Assembly: GCF_041601295.1 (NCBI RefSeq)
Contig: NZ_JBFIII010000131.1
Coordinates: forward strand, 1-5,881
DNA: 5,881 nucleotides
Origin: Immundisolibacter sp.
Lineage (GTDB): Bacteria; Pseudomonadota; Gammaproteobacteria; Immundisolibacterales; Immundisolibacteraceae
Reading direction: 5' to 3'
A program made the translations under genes and the position numbers. Positions 1-5,004 of the stretch are shown one piece after another. Positions within the stretch are counted from its first letter, which is position 1. Each line of letters starts with the position of its first letter. The notes below the pieces were generated by a model, which saw only the letters and a list, made by a program, of their open reading frames with translations, was not told the origin of the DNA and did no database searches.

Positions 1-593
1 AAATTGGCGATATCCAGGCGCGGCATCGGCAGCATGAAGCGCTTCGACGAATAGCCACGCTGCGAAAAACGCGCCGACAGGCTCAGCAGCAGCACCGCCA
101 AGCGCTGCTCCGGTGACTGTTTGCCGAGCGACAACAGTTGTTGCTCGCGCTTGGTGATCTCGCGGCTCATCAGGCGCAGCAACTGGTGTTGCAACGCCGG
201 TACCTGGCGCGCGGCATCCTCCAGCCGCTCGAACGGTACCTCGCAGACGCTGGTTGTTTCCAGCACGCGGGCGCTGGCCGCGTGTACGCCATCGGTAAGG
301 CCGTCCAAACCCAGCAGCTCGCCGGGCAGGTGAAAGCCGATGATCTGCTCGCTGCCGTCCCGGCCAACGGTGAAGCTTTTTGCCGCGCCGGACCGGGCTA
401 CATAGATCGACGCGAACGGATCGCCCACCCGAAACAGGAACTTGCCCCGCGGCAACGGGCGCGAGCGATGGACGATCTTCTCCAGCAGATCAATGTCGGC
501 ATCGCTCACGCCAAGCGGCAGACACAGCTCGTGCAGATTACAGGTGCCACAGGCGCGCTGCATGCTGCGCAGGGAAAACGAGGAGTGGTTCAC
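1..593 (-). CDS. fnr: FNR/Anr-type oxygen-sensing transcription regulator (Crp/Fnr family), 3' end cut off by window
   Basis: Oxygen-responsive activator/repressor of the Crp/Fnr family, cytoplasmic, expected to bind DNA as a dimer when its [4Fe-4S] cluster is intact. Reading leftward from GTG at 593-591 gives 197 complete codons before the edge. The N-terminus carries C-x2-C-x5-C (C15, C18, C24, in CGTCNLHELCLP) and a fourth cysteine C117 in TTSVCEVPFERLE, the same four-cysteine layout as E. coli FNR (C20, C23, C29, C122) and Pseudomonas Anr. A cyclic-nucleotide-binding-like beta-roll spans about 36-125 (FLFRVGDPF, GEQ-like SEQIIGFHLPGELLGLDGL), then the dimerisation helix about 128-158 (LLRLMSREI). 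The helix-turn-helix begins near residue 192 (PRLDIANF) and is mostly lost. The start is uncertain: GTG593 gives an N-terminus of normal length; ATG563 would leave only four residues before the first cysteine. Neither has a clear Shine-Dalgarno; an in-frame TGA lies upstream. The residue matching E. coli D154 is Arg149. Family identification is firm; the exact ortholog name is by resemblance. Confidence 0.93.
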   Translation of the reverse strand, partial: MNHSSFSLRSMQRACGTCNLHELCLPLGVSDADIDLLEKIVHRSRPLPRGKFLFRVGDPFASIYVARSGAAKSFTVGRDGSEQIIGFHLPGELLGLDGLTDGVHAASARVLETTSVCEVPFERLEDAARQVPALQHQLLRLMSREITKREQQLLSLGKQSPEQRLAVLLLSLSARFSQRGYSSKRFMLPMPRLDIAN

Positions 594-656
594 GCAGCAG
601 GCTCTGGGATTGTGGGGGGATCAGTGTTTCGGGGCGATTCCGGCATTCTGGCTTGA

Positions 657-685
657 GTTATCCAGCAGCGGTGGCGGCCTGTCAA
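657..685 (-). promoter_or_regulatory. Predicted sigma70-type promoter for the fnr-like gene
   Basis: On the minus strand a perfect -35 TTGACA (685-680) is followed by a 17-bp spacer and GATAAC (662-657), which matches TATAAT at four of six positions. Transcription would begin near 650, giving a leader of about 57 nt before the GTG at 593. I saw no convincing FNR box (TTGAT-N4-ATCAA) in the region, so there is no sequence sign of FNR autoregulation. Predicted by eye only. Confidence 0.6.
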
Positions 686-687
686 GC

Positions 688-696
688 TGGCATAAT
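688..696 (+). promoter_or_regulatory. Possible extended -10 promoter element for acpH
   Basis: TGGCATAAT fits the extended -10 form (TGn followed by a hexamer, here CATAAT with five of six consensus bases). No good -35 hexamer lies 16-18 bp upstream, which extended -10 promoters can tolerate. Initiation would be near 703, about 50 nt before the acpH start. It lies almost on top of the -35 of the opposite-facing fnr promoter (680-685), so the two would compete for polymerase. Moderate to low confidence. Confidence 0.4.
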
Positions 697-705
697 CAGC
701 CCCTA

Positions 706-723
706 TATCGGTCGCGACCGATA
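706..723. promoter_or_regulatory. Perfect 18-bp palindrome, candidate operator
   Basis: TATCGGTCGCGACCGATA is its own reverse complement over all 18 bases (arms of 9 bp, no spacer), centred between 714 and 715. It sits in the fnr/acpH divergent region just downstream of the predicted rightward start near 703 and 29 bp before the acpH start. There is no following T-run, so it does not look like a terminator. Such symmetry fits a binding site for a dimeric repressor, which would block transcription of acpH. The cognate protein is unknown; it does not resemble an FNR or CRP site. Confidence 0.5.
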
Positions 724-740
724 CCGCTTCAATCCACCGC

Positions 741-744
741 GGAG
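741..744 (+). promoter_or_regulatory. Shine-Dalgarno supporting the TTG start of acpH
   Basis: GGAG lies seven bases before TTG at 752. It favours that codon over the in-frame GTG at 746, which would be only one base away from the motif, and over GTG at 758. Confidence 0.55.
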
Positions 745-751
745 CGTGGCC

Positions 752-1354
752 TTGAATGTGCTCGCCCATGCCCTACTCGCACAGCAGGCCGGTTGCTCCC
801 TGATCGGTAGCCTGCTGGGCGATTTTGTTCGCGGCGCGCCCCCGGCGCATTATCCGTTGGCGTGGCGACACGGTATCCGGCTGCATCGGCGCATCGACCG
901 TTTCGTCGACACGCATCCCGCCTCGGCTTGCAGCGTGCAACGCCTGCCGACCGAGCTGCGGCGCTGGGCACGGGTGGCGCTCGACGTTTACTACGACCAC
1001 CTGCTCAGCCGCGACTGGCCCCGGTACTGCGCAACGCCACTGCCGCAATTCGCCAGCACCGTGTATCGCGCCCTCGATGAACACCGACACGCACTGCCAC
1101 CAGACCTGGTCCGGTTCGCCGACTTCATGGCCGCGCGCGACTTGCTGGCAGCCTACCGCGACCCGGAAATCATTGCTGAGGTACTGGTCCGCCTTGCCGG
1201 CCGCTGCCGCCGGCCGAGTACGCTGGCGCACACCTTTCCGTTTTTGGAGCAGGCCGATGCAGGGCTTGGCGGCGATCTGGCGCAGCTTTATCCGGCCACG
1301 CTGGGATTCGCCCGCAGCGAGGTCGCGGCGCGCCAGCTACGCCCGGCGGCCTGA
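752..1354 (+). CDS. acpH: Acyl carrier protein phosphodiesterase (AcpH family)
   Basis: Predicted to remove the 4'-phosphopantetheine prosthetic group from holo-acyl carrier protein, giving apo-ACP; cytoplasmic. The 200-residue product is close to the 193 residues of E. coli AcpH and shares its landmarks in order: the N-terminal MN-x-LAH (here MNVLAHALLA), SLIGSLLGDFVRG with Asp24 at the same position as the catalytic Asp24 of E. coli AcpH, the motif GIRLHRRIDRFVD (41-53), ALDVYYDHLLSRDW (76-89) and a C-terminal FPFLEQAD/FARS region. AcpH belongs to the HD-type phosphatases, and the His and Asp residues of these motifs are the likely metal ligands. I chose the TTG start because it reproduces the MN-x-LAH terminus and has GGAG seven bases upstream; the reading frame stays open far upstream (from before 380) but that part overlaps the fnr-like gene antisense and shows no family resemblance. 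The gene is divergent from fnr and followed by a 77-bp gap. Confidence 0.9.
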   Translation: MNVLAHALLAQQAGCSLIGSLLGDFVRGAPPAHYPLAWRHGIRLHRRIDRFVDTHPASACSVQRLPTELRRWARVALDVYYDHLLSRDWPRYCATPLPQFASTVYRALDEHRHALPPDLVRFADFMAARDLLAAYRDPEIIAEVLVRLAGRCRRPSTLAHTFPFLEQADAGLGGDLAQLYPATLGFARSEVAARQLRPAA

Positions 1355-1420
1355 GCGGCCGTTAACTATCAATAGACGGTCGTCACCGACCCGAGCCACG
1401 ATCGGTACTGCCCTGCCTTT

Positions 1421-1425
1421 AGGAG
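1421..1425 (+). promoter_or_regulatory. Shine-Dalgarno supporting the GTG start at 1432
   Basis: AGGAG six bases before GTG 1432. The ATG at 1441 would sit 15 bases away, so GTG is preferred. The upstream gap (1355-1431) holds only a weak 5-bp stem, GGTCG/CGACC at 1378-1391, with no T-run; I see no clear terminator or promoter there. Confidence 0.65.
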
Positions 1426-1431
1426 ACCTGT

Positions 1432-2037
1432 GTGCCCAACATGACCCCTGACCTGGAAGGCTATTTCCGCCGCCAGACCCGGCCACAGCGCCAGGAATTC
1501 ACGCGCGTGGCGATCGCCGCCGCCGCCGACGGAATCCCCACCATCGGCCCGGTCCTGGGCGGCCTGCTGACGGTACTGATTCGCTTCGGCGCCGTGCGGC
1601 GGGTACTGGACCTGGGCGCCGGAAACGGCTATTCCGCGCTGTACCTGGCCGAAGGCATGGGCGGAGAGGGAGAGATCATTGCACTTGAGCGCGATCCACG
1701 CCGCGCCGTGGCGGCGCGCCAGAATCTCGCCCACTCTAGCGTCAGGACCAATGTGCTGATCGGCGCCGCGCAAGAAGTCCTGCCAGGCCTTGGGGCACCA
1801 TTCGACCTCATTTTGCTCGACCTCGACAAGACCGATTACCTGTACGCGCTGGAACACTGCGCCCGCCTGCTGCGCCCCGGCGGCATGCTGGTGATCGACA
1901 ACACCGGCTTTGCCGAGGCTGAACCGTTCAATGCCGCGTTGGCGGCCGACGCACGCTTTTACAGCGTCAACCTGCTGTGCCTGCTGCCCGGCCACAGCCC
2001 GGAGAACGACGGCGTGGCGCTGGCGGTGCGCCACTAA
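1432..2037 (+). CDS. SAM-dependent O-methyltransferase, class I (catechol-OMT-like / family 3)
   Basis: Predicted cytosolic methyltransferase transferring a methyl group from S-adenosylmethionine to a hydroxyl of an unknown small molecule. The 201-residue product is a compact Rossmann-like domain. Motif I is VLDLGAGNGYSALYLA (58-73), the acidic residue ending strand 2 is Glu86 (IIALERDP), and LLDLDKTDY (128-136) plus LVIDN (153-157) match the Asp/Asp-Asn metal ligands of metal-dependent OMTs such as COMT and caffeoyl-CoA OMT. The usual family wording is FIDADKxxY; here it is LLDLDKTDY, so the first ligand Asp130 and Lys133 are kept. The C-terminal LLPGHSPENDGVALAVRH matches the family's closing strand. 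The start GTG is set by AGGAG six bases upstream. It leads a tight cluster: the NRDE gene starts 19 bp after its stop. The substrate cannot be told from sequence. Confidence 0.87.
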   Translation: MPNMTPDLEGYFRRQTRPQRQEFTRVAIAAAADGIPTIGPVLGGLLTVLIRFGAVRRVLDLGAGNGYSALYLAEGMGGEGEIIALERDPRRAVAARQNLAHSSVRTNVLIGAAQEVLPGLGAPFDLILLDLDKTDYLYALEHCARLLRPGGMLVIDNTGFAEAEPFNAALAADARFYSVNLLCLLPGHSPENDGVALAVRH

Positions 2038-2056
2038 GGCAGGCGCGAGCACCGCT

Positions 2057-2830
2057 GTGTGCCTGCTGGTGTTGGCTTACCGGGTACACCCGGCCTATCC
2101 GCTGGTGGTGGCTGCCAACCGCGACGAGTTCTATGACCGCCCATCCTCGCCGGCACGGTTCTGGCCCGAGGCACCGCAGATGCTGGCAGGGCGTGACCTC
2201 GCCGCCGGTGGCACCTGGTTCGGCATGACCCGCGACGGGCGTTTTGCCGCTGTCACCAACTATCGCGAAGCACGCGCGCCGGCCGCCGCTTCGCGTGGAC
2301 ATCTGGTGCGCGATTATTTGCAGAGTCATTGCCGCGCCGGCGAATTTGCCCACACGCTGCTGCCGCGCGCCGACCTGTACGCCGGCTTTAACCTGCTGCT
2401 CGGCGACCCGAACGAGCTGTGGTGGTACAGCAATCGTGCCCAGGCGCCGCAGCGCCTGGGGCCTGGCGTTTACGGTCTGTCCAACCATTTACTGGACAGT
2501 CCCTGGCCCAAGGTGCTGACTGGCAAGGCGGCGCTGGCCGCCGCCTGCGCCGATCCCGGCGATCTGGCCCTTGCTCCGCTGGTCGACCTGCTCGGCGACC
2601 GCCGTACTCACGCCGCGCAGCCGGATCCGGTCAGTGGCATGGACGCTGACCTGGCGCGCGCCCTGTCGGCGGTGTTCATCGACACACCCCTTTATGGCAC
2701 CCGCTGTAGCACCCTGCTGCTGCAAAATGCGGCCAGCCGGGTGGATTTTGTGGAACATAGCCACCGGCCGCGTCCGGGTCAGGCGCACTACCGATTCTTT
2801 CTCGACACCGCAAAAGGCAATCCTGCATGA
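2057..2830 (+). CDS. NRDE family protein (TANGO2 homolog)
   Basis: Member of the NRDE/TANGO2 family (DUF833), found from bacteria to humans. The molecular role is unsettled; in eukaryotes it is linked to Golgi organisation, metabolism and haem handling. The 257-residue product begins Met-Cys (GTG TGC), the family hallmark, and the NRDE signature is at 21-24 in VVAANRDEFYDRP. Other conserved blocks follow in order: LAGRDLAAGGTWFG (43-56), AAVTNYRE, a central GFNLLLGD, VYGLSNHLLDSPWPKV and the C-terminal YGTRCSTLLL. Cys2 becoming N-terminal after Met removal fits a proposed Ntn-hydrolase-like fold, which is an inference. I chose GTG 2057 to keep this Met-Cys terminus; the Shine-Dalgarno is weak (AAGGCAGG about 13 bases away), so translation may rely on coupling with the methyltransferase 19 bp upstream. 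Its stop overlaps the next start (ATGA at 2827-2830). No signal peptide or membrane segment is seen. Confidence 0.88.
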   Translation: MCLLVLAYRVHPAYPLVVAANRDEFYDRPSSPARFWPEAPQMLAGRDLAAGGTWFGMTRDGRFAAVTNYREARAPAAASRGHLVRDYLQSHCRAGEFAHTLLPRADLYAGFNLLLGDPNELWWYSNRAQAPQRLGPGVYGLSNHLLDSPWPKVLTGKAALAAACADPGDLALAPLVDLLGDRRTHAAQPDPVSGMDADLARALSAVFIDTPLYGTRCSTLLLQNAASRVDFVEHSHRPRPGQAHYRFFLDTAKGNPA

Positions 2831-3264
2831 GTATCTGGCGTCCCGGCCTTACCGTGGAACAACTGAACGCGCCGCATATGGGCGGCAGCATGGCCTGGCG
2901 CCTGGGCATGCGGTTTATTGAAGTCGGGCCGGACTATCTCAGGGCCACCCTGCCGGTGAACGAGCTCACCCGCCAACCGGCTGGCATCCTGCACGGTGGT
3001 GCCAATGTCGTACTGGCCGAGACCATCGGCTCGGTCGCCTCCGGCGTGCTCGCCGGCCACGAGGGTGACCGGCACGTGGGCCTGGAAGTCAACGCCAACC
3101 ACCTGCGCGCCGTGACCGACGGCGAGGTGACGGCTACCGTCAGACCCCTGCACACCGGCAGGCGTACCCAGGTGTGGGACATCCGCATCGAGGATTCGGC
3201 GGGTAGAATCACCTGCGTGTCCCGTCTCACCGTCCTGACCGTTGGCCCGCGCCAAGGTGAGTGA
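2827..3264 (+). CDS. Hotdog-fold acyl-CoA thioesterase (PaaI/YdiI-MenI type)
   Basis: Predicted cytosolic thioesterase that hydrolyses acyl-CoA or aryl-CoA esters. The 145-residue product lines up over its whole length with E. coli YdiI (MenI, 1,4-dihydroxy-2-naphthoyl-CoA thioesterase, 136 residues) and the related EntH: TxExLNA near residue 9-15, TRQPAGILHGGANVVLAETIGSVASG (48-73), VGLEVNANHLRAV and the C-terminal QVWDIRIED...ITCVSRLTVL. The predicted catalytic Glu is Glu65, with Gln50 and His56 matching Gln48 and His54 of YdiI. The start ATG overlaps the stop of the NRDE gene by four bases, implying translational coupling. I give no gene symbol because no menaquinone gene is visible here and this subfamily includes housekeeping enzymes that clear stray CoA esters. 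The role next to an O-methyltransferase and an NRDE protein is not evident. Confidence 0.88.
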   Translation: MSIWRPGLTVEQLNAPHMGGSMAWRLGMRFIEVGPDYLRATLPVNELTRQPAGILHGGANVVLAETIGSVASGVLAGHEGDRHVGLEVNANHLRAVTDGEVTATVRPLHTGRRTQVWDIRIEDSAGRITCVSRLTVLTVGPRQGE

Positions 3265-3278
3265 CCGCTTTTACCCCC

Positions 3279-3284
3279 GAGGAG
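3279..3284 (+). promoter_or_regulatory. Shine-Dalgarno setting the peroxiredoxin start
   Basis: GAGGAG six bases before ATG 3291, a strong site. It decides for ATG 3291 against the in-frame GTG at 3261, whose extra ten residues do not match the family. Confidence 0.75.
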
Positions 3285-3290
3285 TATTCC

Positions 3291-3773
3291 ATGAGCATCA
3301 AAGTTGGCGACAAGATTCCCTCCGTGACCTTGACCCAGATGACCGCTGACGGTCCCAAACCGGTCTCCACCGACGAGCTGTTTGCCGGTAAAAAAGTGGT
3401 GCTGTTCGCCGTACCGGGCGCCTTTACCCCGTTGTGCTCGGGCCAGCACCTGCCCGGCTACGTGAAACTTGCCGACCAGTTCAAGGCCAAGGGTGTGGCC
3501 AGCATCGTCTGCGTGTCGGTGAACGACGCCTTCGTGATGGGCGCCTGGGGCAAGGACCAGCAGGTGGGCGACAAGGTACTGCTGGCGGCCGATGGAAACG
3601 CCGAGTTCGCCAAGGCTGTGGGCCTGGACATGGACGGCAGCGGCTTTGGCATGGGCCCGCGCTCGCAGCGTTACGCGCTGATCGCCGACAACGGTGTGGT
3701 GACCCACATCGGGGTCGAAGAAGGCCGTACCTTCGAGGCCAGCAAGGCCGAGACGATTCTGGCCGCCGTGTAG
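3291..3773 (+). CDS. Peroxiredoxin, Prx5 type (glutathione/glutaredoxin-dependent class)
   Basis: Cytosolic thiol peroxidase reducing hydrogen peroxide and organic hydroperoxides. The 160-residue product is the usual length for bacterial Prx5. It opens with KVGDKIPSVTL, has the active site VPGAFTPLCSGQHLPGY (41-57) with peroxidatic Cys49 and supporting Thr46, then IVCVSVNDAFVMGAWG (72-87) and the conserved active-site Arg127 in SQRYALIADNG. The only other cysteine is Cys74, the conserved structural position; no C-terminal resolving cysteine is present, so the sulfenic acid is probably resolved by glutathione/glutaredoxin. ATG 3291 is set by GAGGAG. It lies 26 bp after the thioesterase gene and could be the last gene of that transcript or have its own promoter; I see no clear promoter in the gap. 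A hairpin element at 3791-3819 follows. Confidence 0.93.
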   Translation: MSIKVGDKIPSVTLTQMTADGPKPVSTDELFAGKKVVLFAVPGAFTPLCSGQHLPGYVKLADQFKAKGVASIVCVSVNDAFVMGAWGKDQQVGDKVLLAADGNAEFAKAVGLDMDGSGFGMGPRSQRYALIADNGVVTHIGVEEGRTFEASKAETILAAV

Positions 3774-3790
3774 ACACACCGGCAGCGTAA

Positions 3791-3819
3791 GCGGCGCCTG
3801 CACCAGGCGCCGCCCCTAC
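3791..3819 (-). repeat. REP-like element: GTAG plus perfect GC hairpin
   Basis: The plus strand has GCGGCGCCTG (3791-3800), CAC loop, CAGGCGCCGC (3804-3813): a perfect 10-bp stem with a 3-nt loop. Read on the minus strand, the tetranucleotide GTAG (3819-3816) precedes the stem, the layout of gammaproteobacterial REP sequences (GTAG followed by a G-rich hairpin). No T-run follows on either strand, so it is not a canonical Rho-independent terminator, though it could stabilise the 3' end of the peroxiredoxin mRNA. Only one copy is in view, so repeat status is inferred. Confidence 0.45.
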
Positions 3820-3838
3820 CCGTAACCAGCGCGGCAGC

Positions 3839-3844
3839 GAGGAA
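3839..3844 (+). promoter_or_regulatory. Shine-Dalgarno of the acyl-CoA dehydrogenase
   Basis: GAGGAA five bases before ATG 3850, supporting that start. No promoter hexamers stand out between 3774 and 3838, a gap largely taken up by the hairpin element. Confidence 0.65.
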
Positions 3845-3849
3845 TACGC

Positions 3850-5004
3850 ATGGATTTCGCCTTCACGGACGAACAGCTCGCCATCCGCGAGGCGGTCAGC
3901 CGCTATGGCGCCGAGCGCCTGGCGCCGCGCTACATGCAGCGCGAGAAAACCGGCTTCGAGCCGGGCCTGATCCAGGAAATGGGCGGCCTGGGCTACATCG
4001 CCCCGGAGATGCCGGAGGACATGGGCGGCGCCGGACTGGATGCCGTCACCTCGGGCCTGATCGTGGAGGAAGTCGCCCGCCACGACTTCAATGTCTCCTA
4101 CGTGCAGCTCATGGGTTCCCTGTGCGCCACCATCCTCACCCGCCACGCGCAGCCGGACCTGGCACGCGAGGTGGTCGGTCAGATCTGCCGCGGCGAGGCG
4201 CTGGTCGGGTTGGGCCTGACCGAACCGGGCGGCGGCTCGGACGCGGCTAACCTGAAACTGCGCGCCACCCGCAAGGGCGACGTCTACGTGCTCAAGGGCG
4301 AGAAAGCCTCCGCCTCGTTCGCCGCCCACATGCACAAGATCGTCGTGTTCGCCCGCACCGGCACGCAGGAAGATCGCGCCAAGGGCATCAGTGCGTTTCT
4401 GGTCGACATGGACAGCCCCGGCATCACCCGCCTGCCGTATGACGACCTGGGCACCAAGCCGGTCGGCCGCGGTTCGGTGTTCTTCGACGACGTGCAAGTA
4501 CCCGCCGGGCGCATCCTGGGCGACGAGAATCGCGGCTTCGGGCAGGTCATGCAAGGCTTCGACTACAGCCGCGGCCTGATCGGCCTGCAATGCCTGGGCG
4601 CTGCCCGCGCCTCGCTGGACGAAACCTGGGCCTACGTCAGCGAGCGCGAGGCGTTTGGCCGGCCGCTGGCCAAGTTCCAGGGCGTCACCGAGCCGCTGGC
4701 CGAGTTCGAGACCCTGCTGGAAGCCTGCCGCCTGCTGTGCTTCAAGACCCTGTGGCTGCGCGACCGCGGCCTGCCGCACACGTCCGAAGCGGCCATGGTC
4801 AAGTGGTGGGCGCCCAAACTGTCCTTCGACTGTATCCACCAGTGCCTGATCACTCAGGGTCACTATGGCTACAGCACCGACTTGCCACACCAGCAGCGCC
4901 TGCGGGACGTGCTGGGCTTGCAGATCGGCGACGGCACGGCGCAGATCCAGAAAATGATCATCTCGCGCGAGAAGGTGGGCCGCGTGGCGGTGCCCTATGC
5001 CTGA
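3850..5004 (+). CDS. Acyl-CoA dehydrogenase family flavoprotein, possibly for a cyclic or branched acyl-CoA
   Basis: FAD-dependent dehydrogenase that would introduce a double bond into an acyl-CoA and pass electrons to ETF; cytosolic. At 384 residues it is full length, with the three acyl-CoA dehydrogenase regions in order: helical N-domain (MDFAFTDEQLAIREAV, LGYIAPEMPEDMGGAGLD at 47-64), beta-domain with LTEPGGGSDAANLKLRATRKGD (123-144), and C-terminal helical domain (YVSEREAFGRPLAKFQGV, HYGYSTDLPHQQRLRDVLGLQIGDGTAQIQKMIISRE). Two active-site positions are unusual. The catalytic Glu of MCAD (in YEGT) reads as Asp361 in IGDGTAQIQ. The flavin-covering W-[IV]-[TS] motif reads S154-A-S156 in GEKASASF. 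A GEK-x-S-x-S pattern is, from memory, typical of cyclohexanecarboxyl-CoA-type dehydrogenases (BadJ/AliB relatives), hence the suggested substrate class, which is unproven. The 3' end overlaps the crotonase gene by 8 bp. Confidence 0.92.
   Translation: MDFAFTDEQLAIREAVSRYGAERLAPRYMQREKTGFEPGLIQEMGGLGYIAPEMPEDMGGAGLDAVTSGLIVEEVARHDFNVSYVQLMGSLCATILTRHAQPDLAREVVGQICRGEALVGLGLTEPGGGSDAANLKLRATRKGDVYVLKGEKASASFAAHMHKIVVFARTGTQEDRAKGISAFLVDMDSPGITRLPYDDLGTKPVGRGSVFFDDVQVPAGRILGDENRGFGQVMQGFDYSRGLIGLQCLGAARASLDETWAYVSEREAFGRPLAKFQGVTEPLAEFETLLEACRLLCFKTLWLRDRGLPHTSEAAMVKWWAPKLSFDCIHQCLITQGHYGYSTDLPHQQRLRDVLGLQIGDGTAQIQKMIISREKVGRVAVPYA

Noticed and set aside
138..656. 172-codon plus-strand frame
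   Set aside because: It lies opposite the fnr-like gene, whose four cluster cysteines and beta-roll motifs make the minus strand the coding one.
653..685. FNR box for autoregulation
   Set aside because: TTGAG at 653-657 and GTCAA at 681-685 are half-site-like but far too widely spaced to form TTGAT-N4-ATCAA.
380..751. Upstream extension of the acpH frame
   Set aside because: The frame stays open but runs antisense through the fnr-like gene, its translation is Arg/Ser-rich without family resemblance, and the AcpH N-terminus (MN-x-LAH) starts at 752 with a Shine-Dalgarno.
1378..1391. Terminator after acpH
   Set aside because: The GGTCG/CGACC stem is only 5 bp with a 4-nt loop and no T-run, well within chance for this base composition.
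3261..3290. Longer peroxiredoxin starting at GTG 3261
   Set aside because: The added ten residues are not typical of Prx5, whereas ATG 3291 has GAGGAG at ideal spacing and begins the usual MSIKVGDKIP terminus.
3791..3813. Rho-independent terminator after the peroxiredoxin gene
   Set aside because: The stem is strong but is followed by CCCTACCC on the plus strand rather than a T-run; on the minus strand there is also no T-run. A REP-like element fits better.
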